A DNA stretch of 64,000 nucleotides from an uncultured Spirochaetia bacterium (GCA_958296075.1 CATQHW010000002.1:930001-994000), one strand, 5' to 3'. Positions 17,542 through 27,015 are shown, counted from the first letter of the stretch. Program-made: numbers and translations. Notes: generated by a model from the letters alone, not told the origin.

Positions 17542-18591
17542 TCAGCCGGCAGCCGCCGGCGCGATCGGCCGGCCTTCGCGGGCCGACCGCAGCACCGCTT
17601 CGGCGGCGGCCAGGGTAGCCAGGCCGTCCGCTCCCGGCACGAGCGGCGCCTCTCGGCCGCGGATCACCCGGCAGAAGTGCGCGAGCTGAGCGGCGATCGG
17701 GTCGACCGGGTCGACCGGCAGCTCCGTACGGGAAAGCGGATGCTGCCAACCGGCCGCGCCGGGGTGGCGCCACACGGTGAGCCGCGGGAACGCCAGCGAG
17801 CCGGCCGTACCGAGCAGGAAGTAGCAGTTCTGGTCGGTACGCGCGTAGAGCGGGTTCTCATGGGTGGTCAGCTCGTACGACCACGGCGATACCGCGGCGT
17901 CCGAGGCGGCGATCGAGCCGAGCGCGCCGCCGCGCAGGCGCAGCGTGACCGCGACCGAGTCCTCCACCGGCAGGCCGCGGGCCGGCGAGCCGGCGGCGGC
18001 GTAGACGCTGTCAACTTCGCCGCCGAGATGCCGCATCAGGTCGATCTCATGGATCAGGTTGGTGAGGACCGGCCCGCCGCCGAGTCGGGTCCGCCAGCCG
18101 ACCGCGTAGTAGTCGTCCGGCTTGCGGACGAACCAGAGCGCGGTGAAACACAGCAGGCGGCCGATCTCGCCGCGATCGATCGCCTCCTTGGCGCGCCGCA
18201 CGTAGGCGCTGTGACGGCGGTGCTGGCCGACCAGCAGCGGCACGCCCCGGCCGGTGGCCACCGCGATCAGCGCCGCTCCGTCCGCCGCGGTCGCAGCGAC
18301 CGGCTTCTCCATCAACACCGGCACCCCGGACTCGGCGCAGAGCACGCCGCAAGCGCGGTGCTCGGCGGTCGGCGCGGCGACGATCGCCCCGTCGATCCGC
18401 TCGCGCCGCAGCAGCTCGGGCAGCCCGGCGTGGACCGGGCACTCGCCGCCGGCGGCGTGGCGGGCGCGGGACAGGTCCGGATCGCAGACCGCGGCCAGGA
18501 CGCAATCGCCGCTCTCCCGTATCCGTTCGATATGGTTGGCGCCCATTACACCGGCGCCGATCACCGCCAGGCGCAGCGGCGTCGATCTCAC
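17542..18591 (-). CDS. Gfo/Idh/MocA family oxidoreductase
   Basis: A 349-aa NAD(P)-dependent dehydrogenase. Rossmann motif VIGAGVMGANHI, EKPVAATAADG loop, and NLIHEIDLMRHL with the conserved Asp/His. The GTG at 18591 overlaps the stop of the aminotransferase (GTGA), so the two genes are co-transcribed. Such pairs act in amino sugar or inositol-type metabolism; substrate not known. Confidence 0.9.
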   Translation of the reverse strand: MRSTPLRLAVIGAGVMGANHIERIRESGDCVLAAVCDPDLSRARHAAGGECPVHAGLPELLRRERIDGAIVAAPTAEHRACGVLCAESGVPVLMEKPVAATAADGAALIAVATGRGVPLLVGQHRRHSAYVRRAKEAIDRGEIGRLLCFTALWFVRKPDDYYAVGWRTRLGGGPVLTNLIHEIDLMRHLGGEVDSVYAAAGSPARGLPVEDSVAVTLRLRGGALGSIAASDAAVSPWSYELTTHENPLYARTDQNCYFLLGTAGSLAFPRLTVWRHPGAAGWQHPLSRTELPVDPVDPIAAQLAHFCRVIRGREAPLVPGADGLATLAAAEAVLRSAREGRPIAPAAAG

Positions 18592-19658
18592 CGCCGGGCG
18601 AGGTAGCTGCCGATCCGCTCCAGTCCCGCCTCGATCTTGTCCGAGTCGAGGGCGTACGACAGGCGCACGCGGTCGGGGGCGCCGAACCACTCGCCCAGAT
18701 AGGTGATCACCTGATGGCGCTCGAACAGGTCGCTGACGAACCGGTACGGGTCTTCCACCTTGGGCAGCACGTAGAACGCCCCTTCCGGTTTCCACAGATC
18801 AAGGCCCAGGTCCGACAGCCCCGCGTAGATCAGGTCGCGCCGCTGGCGCCAGATGACGAGCTGGTCTTCGATGTACGACGCCGGTGCGCCCAGAGCGGCC
18901 AGCGCCATCCGCTGGCCCAGGATGCCGGTGTTCATGGAGGTATGCGTCTTCATCTCGACGATGCCCTGCACGAAGCGCGCGTCCTCGGACCAGAGGTAGC
19001 CGATGCGGTAGCCGCACATGGCGTAGGTCTTGGAGAACGAGTCGATGGTGATGACGTGCGGCCCGGCCAGGGTATGGGTATCGCTCACGTAGACCAGGTC
19101 CTTGTACACGGCGTCCGACAGCAGGTAGATGCCCAGATCCCGCGTCAGCTCCTCGATCCGCTGCAGGGTCTCGGCAGGCTGCACCCGGCCGGTGGGGTTC
19201 GCCGGCGAGTTGACGATCACCGCCGCGCAGTCGTTCACCTTTGCGGCGAAGTCGGCCAGATCGATGCGGCCGTCGACGGTATCGGTATAGACCGGCTCCA
19301 GTCCCGCGTACTCCACCATGGGCGGATACGAGTAGTAATACGGCCGGGCCATCAGCACGCGCCGGCGGCCGGCGGCGCACGTACGGCCGATCAGACGTAG
19401 CGCCAGATCCAGCGCCTCGCTCGCGCCGTTGGTGATGACGAAGCTGTCCGCGGTCGCGTCCGGGTAGCGGTCCGCGAGCGCTTCGCGCAGATCGGCCGTG
19501 CCCTGGATCAGCCCGTACTTGAACTCCCGGTAATCGCCGAGCACCCGATACGCTTCGGGCGGCGGCGGCAGATCCGGTTGACCGGATCCGAACGAGATGA
19601 TGTCGCCGCCTCGCACGCCGATGAACGTCGCGGGAGAAAGAGCCTCGCGCACCTGCAT
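18588..19658 (-). CDS. class I/II PLP aminotransferase
   Basis: A 356-aa aspartate-aminotransferase-like enzyme. Seen: ITNGASEAL cofactor region, NSPANPTG, the aldimine Lys in IDSFSKTYAMCGYRIGY, and the late carboxylate-binding Arg in VRLSYAL. ATG at 19658 is preferred: TACAGT lies at 19666-19671, 7 nt upstream, and would make a leaderless mRNA; the alternative GTG at 19667 overlaps that hexamer. There is no Shine-Dalgarno for either. Linked by GTGA to the Gfo/Idh gene. Confidence 0.9.
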   Translation of the reverse strand: MQVREALSPATFIGVRGGDIISFGSGQPDLPPPPEAYRVLGDYREFKYGLIQGTADLREALADRYPDATADSFVITNGASEALDLALRLIGRTCAAGRRRVLMARPYYYSYPPMVEYAGLEPVYTDTVDGRIDLADFAAKVNDCAAVIVNSPANPTGRVQPAETLQRIEELTRDLGIYLLSDAVYKDLVYVSDTHTLAGPHVITIDSFSKTYAMCGYRIGYLWSEDARFVQGIVEMKTHTSMNTGILGQRMALAALGAPASYIEDQLVIWRQRRDLIYAGLSDLGLDLWKPEGAFYVLPKVEDPYRFVSDLFERHQVITYLGEWFGAPDRVRLSYALDSDKIEAGLERIGSYLARR

Positions 19659-19766
19659 GACCGCCACTGTAGCAGACTTGCCGGGCTCCCGTACTTACGG
19701 ATCGGCCATGCTGCCGTCGGCTCGCGCCGGCCGCGCCAGGTGACCGTGGTGTTCATGCCGGTGATT

Positions 19767-20243
19767 TCACGTGGCTCCGCTCACCGGCGCCTCGTCGTGA
19801 TCGAAGCGCATGCCGTTGGTGGTGCGCCGGAAGCCGAGCTTGCGGTAGAACGGCGCCACGTCGTCTTCGCAGTAGAGCACGGTCTTGTAGCAGCCGGCCT
19901 GTTGCGCGCGCGCCAGCAGGTAGCGGATCACCGCGCTCCCGACTCCCGATCGCTGCCGGCCGGCGGCGACCGCGACGTCCTCGACGTGGCCGGCAGTGCT
20001 GCCGCCGTGCAGGAACTTGCGCAGCAGGTACAGCGTGCCGGTGCCGACGATGCGGCCGTCCTGCTCGACGACCGCCACGACCGTGTCCGGGCTGCGCTGC
20101 AGGCGCTCGAAGACGGCGGCGGCCGCCGCCGTCTCGATGCCGCTGGTGGGGCGGAGGGCGTCGAGCGTCTCCAGGAATCCGTTGCGCAGGTCGTCCGCCC
20201 GCAGCTCGCGAACGCGCAGGTCGCCGGTGCGCAGGTCGGCCAT
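19767..20243 (-). CDS. GNAT acetyltransferase resembling eukaryotic glucosamine-6-phosphate N-acetyltransferase (GNA1)
   Basis: A 158-aa GNAT protein whose blocks track GNA1 of eukaryotes: GFLETLDALRPTSG near residue 25, IVGTGTLYLLRKFLH, GHVEDVAV, the acetyl-CoA loop GRQRSGVGSAVI, GCYKTVLYCE and APFYRKLGFRR. GNA1 acetylates glucosamine-6-phosphate on the way to UDP-GlcNAc; most bacteria instead acetylate glucosamine-1-phosphate with GlmU. ATG at 20243. An 8-bp inverted repeat (19757-19788) spans the stop. The call rests on motif pattern; substrate specificity is inferred. Confidence 0.82.
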   Translation of the reverse strand: MADLRTGDLRVRELRADDLRNGFLETLDALRPTSGIETAAAAAVFERLQRSPDTVVAVVEQDGRIVGTGTLYLLRKFLHGGSTAGHVEDVAVAAGRQRSGVGSAVIRYLLARAQQAGCYKTVLYCEDDVAPFYRKLGFRRTTNGMRFDHDEAPVSGAT

Positions 20244-20303
20244 GACGGCACGGTACGAGATACTCGCACCGCCGTCATGTCGTATCCTGCAGCGGGAGGC
20301 AGC

Positions 20304-21050
20304 ATGAGACGATTCGAGGGAAAGGTGGCGCTGGTCACCGGCGGCGGTACCGGCATCGGCCGGGCGACGTCGCTGATGCTCGCCGCCGAGGGCGCGGCGG
20401 TTGCGGTCAACTACTCGCGCTCGCGGGAGGATGCGGAGCGGACGGTCGCCGACGCGGAGGCGCACGGCGTGCGGGCCATGGCGTGCCGGGCGGACGTGTC
20501 CGACGACGGAGCGGTGACCGGGATGGTCGACGCGGTGGCGGGCGAGCTCGGCCGGCTCGACTTTCTGATCAACAACGCCGGCACGACGCGGCCGGTGCCG
20601 CTGGCCGACCTGGACGCCATCACGCCGGAGGACTTCCGGCGCATCTACGCCGTCAACGTAAGCGGCGTGTTCTGGTGCTGCCGCGCGGCGATCCCGCACA
20701 TGCGCCGCTCCGGCGGCGGCCACATCGTCACGGTCACCTCGCTGGCCGGATTCACCGGGCAGGGCAGCTCGCTGGTCTACGGCTCCAGCAAGGCTGCGGC
20801 GATAGCGCTGACGCGCGGCCTGGCGGCCAGTCAGGCGCCGCACGTCCAGGTCAACGCGGTCGCCCCGGGGCTGGTGGAGACCCGCTGGATCGACGACTTC
20901 AGCCCGGAGACGATCGAGGCGATCGCCGGCCAGATCCCCATGGGACGTTCCGCGCAGCCGCAGGACGTGGCCGACGCCATTTTCGGGCTGCTGGTCTCCG
21001 GCTACATCACCGGCGAGGTGGTGCTCGTCTCGGGAGGGAGGACGAGCTGA
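20304..21050 (+). CDS. SDR family oxidoreductase (FabG-like)
   Basis: A 248-aa classical short-chain dehydrogenase. TGGGTGIG cofactor motif (residues 12-19), NNAG (about 88-91), catalytic Ser in VTSLAG, YGSSK (Tyr and Lys of the active site) and the PG...T turn. A GGGAGG sequence precedes the ATG. Divergent from the GNA1-like gene. Could be a 3-oxoacyl-ACP reductase or a sugar/alcohol dehydrogenase. Confidence 0.92.
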   Translation: MRRFEGKVALVTGGGTGIGRATSLMLAAEGAAVAVNYSRSREDAERTVADAEAHGVRAMACRADVSDDGAVTGMVDAVAGELGRLDFLINNAGTTRPVPLADLDAITPEDFRRIYAVNVSGVFWCCRAAIPHMRRSGGGHIVTVTSLAGFTGQGSSLVYGSSKAAAIALTRGLAASQAPHVQVNAVAPGLVETRWIDDFSPETIEAIAGQIPMGRSAQPQDVADAIFGLLVSGYITGEVVLVSGGRTS

Positions 21051-21117
21051 GCATCGATTGCCGCCCGCCCGCCGCGCCGGTAACCCGGCGCCCCGTGTCG
21101 GTGTTTTGATACCAGAC

Positions 21118-22101
21118 GTGGACATACGCGAGATAACGGCGCAGGTCGAGCGCGAGGGCGGCACCCTCGCGCAGGTGCGGCGCGAGCTCCGCAAACGGAT
21201 CATTGGCCAGGACCGGCTGCTCGACCGGCTGCTGATCGGCTTGATCTCCAACGCCCACCTGCTGATCGAGGGCGTTCCCGGCCTGGCCAAGACGCTGGCG
21301 GTCACCACGCTGGCGCAGGCGATCCGTTCCAGCTTCCATCGCATCCAGTTCACTCCCGACCTGCTGCCGGCCGACCTGATCGGCACCCTGGTCTATCACC
21401 CGGGAAGCGGAGGATTCACCACCAGGAAGGGGCCGATCTTCGCCAACATCGTGCTGGCCGACGAGATCAACCGCGCCCCCGCCAAGGTGCAGAGCGCGCT
21501 GCTGGAGGCGATGCAGGAACGGCAGGTGACGATCGGCGGCGAGACGCACCGGCTGGACGATCCGTTCATGGTGCTGGCCACCCAGAACCCGATCGAGCAG
21601 GAGGGGACCTATCCGCTGCCGGAGGCGCAGGTCGATCGCTTCATGCTGAAGGTGGTCGTCGGCTATCCCGACCGCGGCGAAGAGCTGGCCATCCTGCGGC
21701 GCGTGGCGCGCACCGATCAGCCGGCGCCGGTCGAGGGGATCGCGCGGCCGGCCGACTTCGCGCGGCTGCGCGAGCTGGCGGACCGCATCTACCTCGACGA
21801 GAAGGTGGAGGAGTACATCGTCGACCTGGTCCGCTCGACGCGGCAGCCGGCCGCGTTCGGCCTCGACATCGGCAACCTGATCGAGTACGGCGCCTCGCCG
21901 CGCGCCACCATCTACCTGACACTCGCTGCGCGCGCCCACGCGCTGCTGCAGGGCCGCGGCTTCGTGACGCCGCAGGATGTCAAGGGCATGGCGCCCGACG
22001 TATTGCGCCATCGGGTGATCGTCACCTACGAGGCGGAAGCCGAGGAGCGCACCTCCGACGACCTGATCGCGCTCATCCTCGAATCGTTGCCGGTGCCGTG
22101 A
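21118..22101 (+). CDS. MoxR family AAA+ ATPase
   Basis: A 327-aa MoxR ATPase: Walker A GVPGLAKT, LLPADLIG insert, Walker B VLADEINRAP, sensor ATQNPIEQEGTYPLPEAQVDRF and the C-terminal lid. MoxR proteins act as chaperones with von Willebrand A partners. GTG at 21118 or TTG at 21106 are possible starts. First gene of the seven-gene moxR-bat operon; joined by GTGA to the DUF58 gene. Confidence 0.93.
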   Translation: MDIREITAQVEREGGTLAQVRRELRKRIIGQDRLLDRLLIGLISNAHLLIEGVPGLAKTLAVTTLAQAIRSSFHRIQFTPDLLPADLIGTLVYHPGSGGFTTRKGPIFANIVLADEINRAPAKVQSALLEAMQERQVTIGGETHRLDDPFMVLATQNPIEQEGTYPLPEAQVDRFMLKVVVGYPDRGEELAILRRVARTDQPAPVEGIARPADFARLRELADRIYLDEKVEEYIVDLVRSTRQPAAFGLDIGNLIEYGASPRATIYLTLAARAHALLQGRGFVTPQDVKGMAPDVLRHRVIVTYEAEAEERTSDDLIALILESLPVP

Positions 22102-23054
22102 TCTCGCCCGAACTGGTCCGCACGATACGCTACATCCAGATACGCACGCGCCGCGCGGTGACCACCGCCTTCGCGGGCGAGTACCGCAGCGTGTTCCGCG
22201 GGCAGGGGATGGAGTTCGACGAGGTGCGCGAGTACCAACCCGGCGACGACGTAGGCAGCATCGATTGGAACGTCACCGCCCGCACCGGCCGGCCGCACGT
22301 GAAGCGCTTCGTGGAGGAGCGCGAGATGACGGTCTTCTTCGTCGTCGACGTCTCCGCCTCCGGCCGCTTCGGCTCCACCGGCAAGGCCAAGACCGAGGTG
22401 GCGGCCGAGCTTGCGGCGCTGGTCTCCTTCGCCGCCGCGCGCCAGAACGACCGCGTCGGGCTGCTGGCGTTCAGCGATCGCATCGAGCTGTTCGTGCCGG
22501 CCAAGAAGGGGATCACGCACGTGTTGCGCATCGTGCGCGAGATCCTCTCGATCCAGCCGGCGGGCGCCGGAACCGATCTGGCCAGCGCGATGCGCTACCT
22601 GAATCTGGTGCTGCGCAGGCGGGCTACCTTATTCCTGATCTCCGACTTCCTGGAGAGCGAGCCGGTCGATGCCCGCCCGCGGCGGTGGCGGCCGGCCGGC
22701 GGCCGTGACCGGAGCGCCGCCGCGCCGATCGCCGCCACGACCGACCTGCGCATGGCCGCCCGCCGCCACGACCTGATCGCGGCATCGATCTTCGACCCGC
22801 GTGAAGCCGAGCTGCCGGCAGCCGGCATCGTCGAGTTGGAGGACGCCGAGTCCGGGCGGCTCACGCTGCTCGATACCGGCAGCCGCCGCGTGCGGCGCGA
22901 GTACGAGCGCCGGGCGAGCGAGCGGCGAGCGGCGCTCACCCGTCAGCTCCGTGAACTCGGCATCGACGAGATTCCGATCCGCACCGATGCCGGCTGGGTC
23001 GATCGGCTGGTGAGCTTCTTCCGGATGCGGGAGAGGAGGGCAGCCTGGGCCTGA
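22098..23054 (+). CDS. DUF58 domain protein (vWA-like)
   Basis: A 318-aa DUF58 protein. The family signature GMEFDEVREYQPGDDVGSI is at about residues 36-54, then RPHVKRFVEEREM, and a MIDAS-like DVSASGRFGS in the vWA part. A 25-residue basic linker around residue 200 separates the vWA core from the C-terminal region. GTGA overlap with moxR, and its end overlaps the start of the lipoprotein gene by 10 bp. Confidence 0.92.
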   Translation: MISPELVRTIRYIQIRTRRAVTTAFAGEYRSVFRGQGMEFDEVREYQPGDDVGSIDWNVTARTGRPHVKRFVEEREMTVFFVVDVSASGRFGSTGKAKTEVAAELAALVSFAAARQNDRVGLLAFSDRIELFVPAKKGITHVLRIVREILSIQPAGAGTDLASAMRYLNLVLRRRATLFLISDFLESEPVDARPRRWRPAGGRDRSAAAPIAATTDLRMAARRHDLIAASIFDPREAELPAAGIVELEDAESGRLTLLDTGSRRVRREYERRASERRAALTRQLRELGIDEIPIRTDAGWVDRLVSFFRMRERRAAWA

Positions 23055-24079
23055 GGGGGCGGCCGGCGGCGATCGGCGGCGCCGCGCTCGCGACGGTCGC
23101 CGCGGCGGCGCTGATCGCCGGCTGCGCGGCGGGCCGGACGCCGGACGGCGAGGCCGCGGTATGGGACGTCGACCACGCCTATACCGACGATACCGTGGCG
23201 GTGCGCCTGCGCGTCGACCGGCTGCGGATCACCACGGCGCAGGTCATCCAGGTCGAAGTCGCCGTCGACGCCCCCGAACGGGTAGCGGTGAAGCTGCCGG
23301 ACGCCGAGCAGTTCGCCGGCAGCGGGTTCGACGTGGAGCTTCGCACCGAGCAGCCGGCCCTCATCGGCGACGGGCGAACGCGGCACATGCGCCGCTACCG
23401 GCTCGAGCCGTTCCTGGCCGGGGAGTACCCGCTCCCCGAGCTGACGGTCGATTGGACGGCGCCGGGGCAGGAGGCGGCGGCGTTGTCGACCGAGGCGCTG
23501 GTGGCGGAGGTGATCTCGGTGCTCGACGCCGGTGTCCGAACGGACGGCGCGGAGGCCCTGGAGCTTAAGGAGGTGGGCGCGCCGATCCGGGCGCCGCTGC
23601 GCTGGTGGCGGCCCGCGCTGGCCGGCATCGCCGCGCTGGCGGCCGCGGCGGCGATCGCCGCGGTCCTCCGGCGCAGGCGGCCGGCGGCGCGCCGGCCGGC
23701 GCCCGCCGAGCCGCCGGCCGCGATCGCGCTGCGCGCGCTCGACGAGCTGGAGCGCGACGGCACGCTCCGCGCCGACCTCGACCGGTTCTACGTGGCGGTC
23801 TCGTCGATCCTGCGCCGGTACGTGGAGGCAAGGTTCGGGCTGCGCGCCCCGGAGCAGACGACCGAAGAGTTCCTGGCTGCCGCCGAGGCGGGGGCGGCCT
23901 TCGACCGGGAACGCCAGCGGATGCTGCGAGCGTTCCTGGCCGCCTGCGACGCGGTGAAGTTCGCGCGGGCGCGGCCGCCGGCGGCCGAGACCATGCGCGT
24001 CACGGCCACCGCCCGCGGCTTCGTGCACGCGACCGCGCAGGCAGAGGCCGCGCCCGCCGCCGAAGGGGCGGCGCGGTGA
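23045..24079 (+). CDS. membrane lipoprotein of the moxR-bat operon (DUF4381-like C-terminus), probable CTG start
   Basis: About 344 aa. A lipoprotein signal, RGRPAAIGGAALATVAAAA followed by lipobox LIAGC (about residues 4-27), lies in the same frame as the body but has no ATG, GTG or TTG in front. GAGGAGGG at 23033-23040 sits 4 nt before CTG at 23045, so a CTG start is proposed. Then a beta-rich periplasmic part, one membrane helix (PALAGIAALAAAAAIAAVL) and a cytosolic tail with FYVAVSSILRRYVEARFG and TTEEFL, typical of DUF4381. The first ordinary start, GTG at 23195, would lose the signal. Confidence 0.82.
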   Translation: MGLRGRPAAIGGAALATVAAAALIAGCAAGRTPDGEAAVWDVDHAYTDDTVAVRLRVDRLRITTAQVIQVEVAVDAPERVAVKLPDAEQFAGSGFDVELRTEQPALIGDGRTRHMRRYRLEPFLAGEYPLPELTVDWTAPGQEAAALSTEALVAEVISVLDAGVRTDGAEALELKEVGAPIRAPLRWWRPALAGIAALAAAAAIAAVLRRRRPAARRPAPAEPPAAIALRALDELERDGTLRADLDRFYVAVSSILRRYVEARFGLRAPEQTTEEFLAAAEAGAAFDRERQRMLRAFLAACDAVKFARARPPAAETMRVTATARGFVHATAQAEAAPAAEGAAR

Positions 24080-25116
24080 GGTTCGAGACGGCCTGGGCGC
24101 TGGCGCTGCTCGCGGCGGTCGCCATGCTGCCGCCGGCGCGCGCCTGGTTGGCGCGCGCCCGCACCGGCGTGGGCTTCCCGTCGGTGGCCGTGCCGGCCGG
24201 CATCGGACCGTCGCTGCGCCACCGGCTGGCGTGGCTGCCGGCGGCGCTCAAGCTGCTGGCCCTGGCCCTGCTGATCGTGGCGCTGGCGCGGCCTCGAGAG
24301 GGCCTGGAGCAGGTCGTGGACGTGAGCCGCGGCATCGCCATCGAGGTGGTCGTCGACCGATCGGGCAGCATGGCGGCGCCGATCGGCGAGGGCGGGCCGA
24401 CGCGCCTGGACGCCGTCAAGCAGGCGGTCACCCGCTTCGTGCACGGCGACGGGGCAGGGCTGGCTGGCCGGCCGAACGACTTGGTAGGGCTCGTAACCTT
24501 CGCCCGCTACCCGGAAACGGTGCTGCCGCTGACGCTGTCGCACGAGACCTTGGACGGCTTCCTGAGCGGCGTGGGGGTCGTGACCGATCGCAGCGAGGAC
24601 GGAACCGCGATCGGCGACGCGCTGGCGTTGGCGGCGGCCCGCCTGCGCGTCGCCGAGGAGGCGCTCGGCTCCCGTGACGACTACGAGATCAAGAGCAAGG
24701 CGATCATCCTGCTCACCGACGGCAGCCACAACGCAGGTGCGCGGACCCCCGCGCAGGCCGCGGCGCTGGCGTCCGGCTGGGGCATCAAGGTGTATGCGAT
24801 CGGCATTGGCGTGGGCGCTCCCGAGCAGACCGTACGCACGCCGCTCGGCACCTTCCGCCTGCCGGCCGGCCAACCGGTCGACGCCGCCGGGCTGCAGGCG
24901 CTGGCGGAACGCACCGGCGGGCTGTTCCGCATGGCGGAGGACGCCGAGTCGCTGGCGGCGATCTACCGCGAGATCGACCGCCTGGAGAGGAGCGAGGTGG
25001 AGTCGGTGCGGTACGTCGACTTTCGTGAACGGTTCGCACCGTGGGCGCTGGCTGCGCTCGGTGCGGTGGCGGCGTCCGCGGCGCTCGCCGCCACCGTGTT
25101 CCGGCGCACTCCGTAG
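24076..25116 (+). CDS. batA: BatA-like von Willebrand A membrane protein
   Basis: A 346-aa vWA protein with N-terminal helices (WALALLAAVAMLPPARAW and LLALALLIVALARP) and one C-terminal helix. The MIDAS metal site is intact: DRSGSM (about residue 95) plus the later TDGSHN. GTG start overlaps the previous stop (GTGA). In Bacteroides and spirochaetes Bat proteins have been linked to aerotolerance and envelope stress; the molecular role is not settled. Confidence 0.9.
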   Translation: MRFETAWALALLAAVAMLPPARAWLARARTGVGFPSVAVPAGIGPSLRHRLAWLPAALKLLALALLIVALARPREGLEQVVDVSRGIAIEVVVDRSGSMAAPIGEGGPTRLDAVKQAVTRFVHGDGAGLAGRPNDLVGLVTFARYPETVLPLTLSHETLDGFLSGVGVVTDRSEDGTAIGDALALAAARLRVAEEALGSRDDYEIKSKAIILLTDGSHNAGARTPAQAAALASGWGIKVYAIGIGVGAPEQTVRTPLGTFRLPAGQPVDAAGLQALAERTGGLFRMAEDAESLAAIYREIDRLERSEVESVRYVDFRERFAPWALAALGAVAASAALAATVFRRTP

Positions 25117-25120
25117 GGCG

Positions 25121-27013
25121 ATGGAGCTCACCGGCGGCGTACGGCTCACCTCTCCGGACGCGTTCCTGCTGCTCTGGGCGATACCCCCGCTGGTCGCTCT
25201 GTTCGCCTTCGCGTCCCTGCGCCGGCGCCGCGCGCTGCTCCGGTTCGCCGGCGACCGCCCGCGGCTGCACGCCGGCCGCCGCAACGCGCGCCCGCTGAAG
25301 GGGGGCCTGCTGGTGGTCGCGCTGGTCCTGATCGTGGTCGCCCTGGCGCGGCCCGGCTGGACCCCGGAGACGCGCACGGTCGAGCGGCGCGGCCGCGACG
25401 TAGTGTTCGTGGTCGACGTCTCGCGCAGCATGCTGGCGGAGGACTTGGCGCCGAACCGCCTCGAACGGGCCAAGCTGGCGATTCTGGATACCCTGGACGT
25501 GCTGAGGGGCGACCGCGTGGCGCTGGTCGCCTTTGCCGGCACGGCGGTGGTGAAGAGTCCGCTCACCTTCGACTACGGTTTCATGAGGTTGGCGGTGGAG
25601 CGCCTGTCGACCGGCAGCGTGTCGCGCGGCGGCACGCTGATCGGCGACGCCCTGCGCGCGGTGCGCGACTCGGTGTTCGGCGACCAGGTCGGTCCGTTCC
25701 GCGACGTCGTGCTGATCACCGACGGCGGCGACCTGGGGAGCCTGCCGCTGCAGGCCGCCGGCGAGCTGGGGGCGCTGGGCGCGCGCATCATCGCCGTCGG
25801 GTTGGGCGACGAGATCACCGGACAGCCGATCCCGGACGCCGGCGCCGACGGCGGCTATCTGCAGTACGAAGGCCGGCCGGTGCTCACCGCCCTGGACGGC
25901 GGGGCGTTGCGCGAGCTGGCCGGAGTGACGCCGGGCGGACGCTACGTGAACGTGGCGACCGGCAACTTCGATCTGGGAGCGCTGTACGCCGAGCTGATCG
26001 CCGGCGCCGATCGGCGGCTGCTGGAGAGCACCGAGCGCGAGGTATTTCAGGAGCGCTTCCAGCCGTTCCTGGCCGCGGCGCTGGCGCTGCTGGCGCTGGA
26101 GTTCCTGCTCCCCGACCTGATCCGGCCGTCTCGCCGGCGGGAGGGGCGCGGGCGGAAGGATCGCCGGCGGGGACCGCGATCAGCGGTGCGAGCGGGCCAC
26201 CCGCGCGCGCCGGTCGCGGCGGCCGCGCTGCTGGCGCTGGCGGCGGCGCTCGCTGCGCCGGCGCCGGCGCGGGCGGCCGGCGTCCCGGAGCGGGCCGCCC
26301 GCGCCGGGCGTCAGGCATACGCGGACGGCCGCTTCCAGGAGGCCGCCGCCGCCTTCGGCGCCGCCGCGGAAGCCCGCCCCGAGGTAACCGAGCTGCGCTA
26401 CGACAGCGGTATTTCCGCCTATCGCGCCGGCGACCTGGAGGGCGCCGTGGAGCTGCTGCGACAGACGATCGAGGAGGCGGGCCGCCCGGAGCTGGCGGCC
26501 GCCGGCCACTTCGCGTTGGGGAACGCCGGCGTGCGCGCGGTCGAACAGGCGCTGGCGGCGGAGGCCGGCGCGCCGGCCGATCCACAGGCGGCGATCGCCG
26601 GCCTGACCGCGGCGGCGCAGTCCTACCGGCGGGCGCTCGACCTGGCCCCGGACTGGGAGGACGCCGCGCATAATCTGGAGGTGACCCGGCTGCGCCTGCA
26701 GCAGCTCCGGGAGCAGCTCCCCCCGCCCGAGCAATCGGCGGGCGATCCGCAGGAGGGACCGGAGCAGCAGAGCGCCGGGCAGGACGCAGCGGGCGCAGGT
26801 GGCGAGGATGCGGACGCGCCGCCGGAACCGGCCGGCGGCGCCGGGGAGCCCCCGGATCGGCAGCAGCCCGCGCCGGCGCAGCCGGCAGCCGGCGAAGCCC
26901 CGGACGTCGAGCCCGACGAGCAGGCTCGGGCGATCATCGCCGAGGAAGAGGAGCGCGCGGAGCAGCGCCGCCTGGATCAGCTCCGTACCGAGCCGGTGGA
27001 GCGGGACTGGTAG
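25121..27013 (+). CDS. BatB-BatC fusion: vWA domain plus TPR region
   Basis: A 630-aa protein joining two usual Bat proteins. Residues 1-330: helices, intact MIDAS DVSRSM (about 104) and LITDGGD, second membrane helix near 320. Residues 350-380: a basic stretch then a second export-like helix (AAALLALAAALAAPAPA). Residues 385-520: TPR-like repeats (AYADGRFQEAAAAFGAAAEA, ALDLAPDWEDAAHNLEV). The tail (530-630) is Pro/Glu/Gln-rich and probably disordered. Starts 4 bp after batA. Confidence 0.88.
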   Translation: MELTGGVRLTSPDAFLLLWAIPPLVALFAFASLRRRRALLRFAGDRPRLHAGRRNARPLKGGLLVVALVLIVVALARPGWTPETRTVERRGRDVVFVVDVSRSMLAEDLAPNRLERAKLAILDTLDVLRGDRVALVAFAGTAVVKSPLTFDYGFMRLAVERLSTGSVSRGGTLIGDALRAVRDSVFGDQVGPFRDVVLITDGGDLGSLPLQAAGELGALGARIIAVGLGDEITGQPIPDAGADGGYLQYEGRPVLTALDGGALRELAGVTPGGRYVNVATGNFDLGALYAELIAGADRRLLESTEREVFQERFQPFLAAALALLALEFLLPDLIRPSRRREGRGRKDRRRGPRSAVRAGHPRAPVAAAALLALAAALAAPAPARAAGVPERAARAGRQAYADGRFQEAAAAFGAAAEARPEVTELRYDSGISAYRAGDLEGAVELLRQTIEEAGRPELAAAGHFALGNAGVRAVEQALAAEAGAPADPQAAIAGLTAAAQSYRRALDLAPDWEDAAHNLEVTRLRLQQLREQLPPPEQSAGDPQEGPEQQSAGQDAAGAGGEDADAPPEPAGGAGEPPDRQQPAPAQPAAGEAPDVEPDEQARAIIAEEEERAEQRRLDQLRTEPVERDW

Positions 27014-27015
27014 CC

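Noticed and set aside
19757-19788. 8-bp inverted repeat at the end of the GNA1-like gene as a terminator
   Set aside because: Loop of 16 nt and no T-run; mentioned only under the gene.
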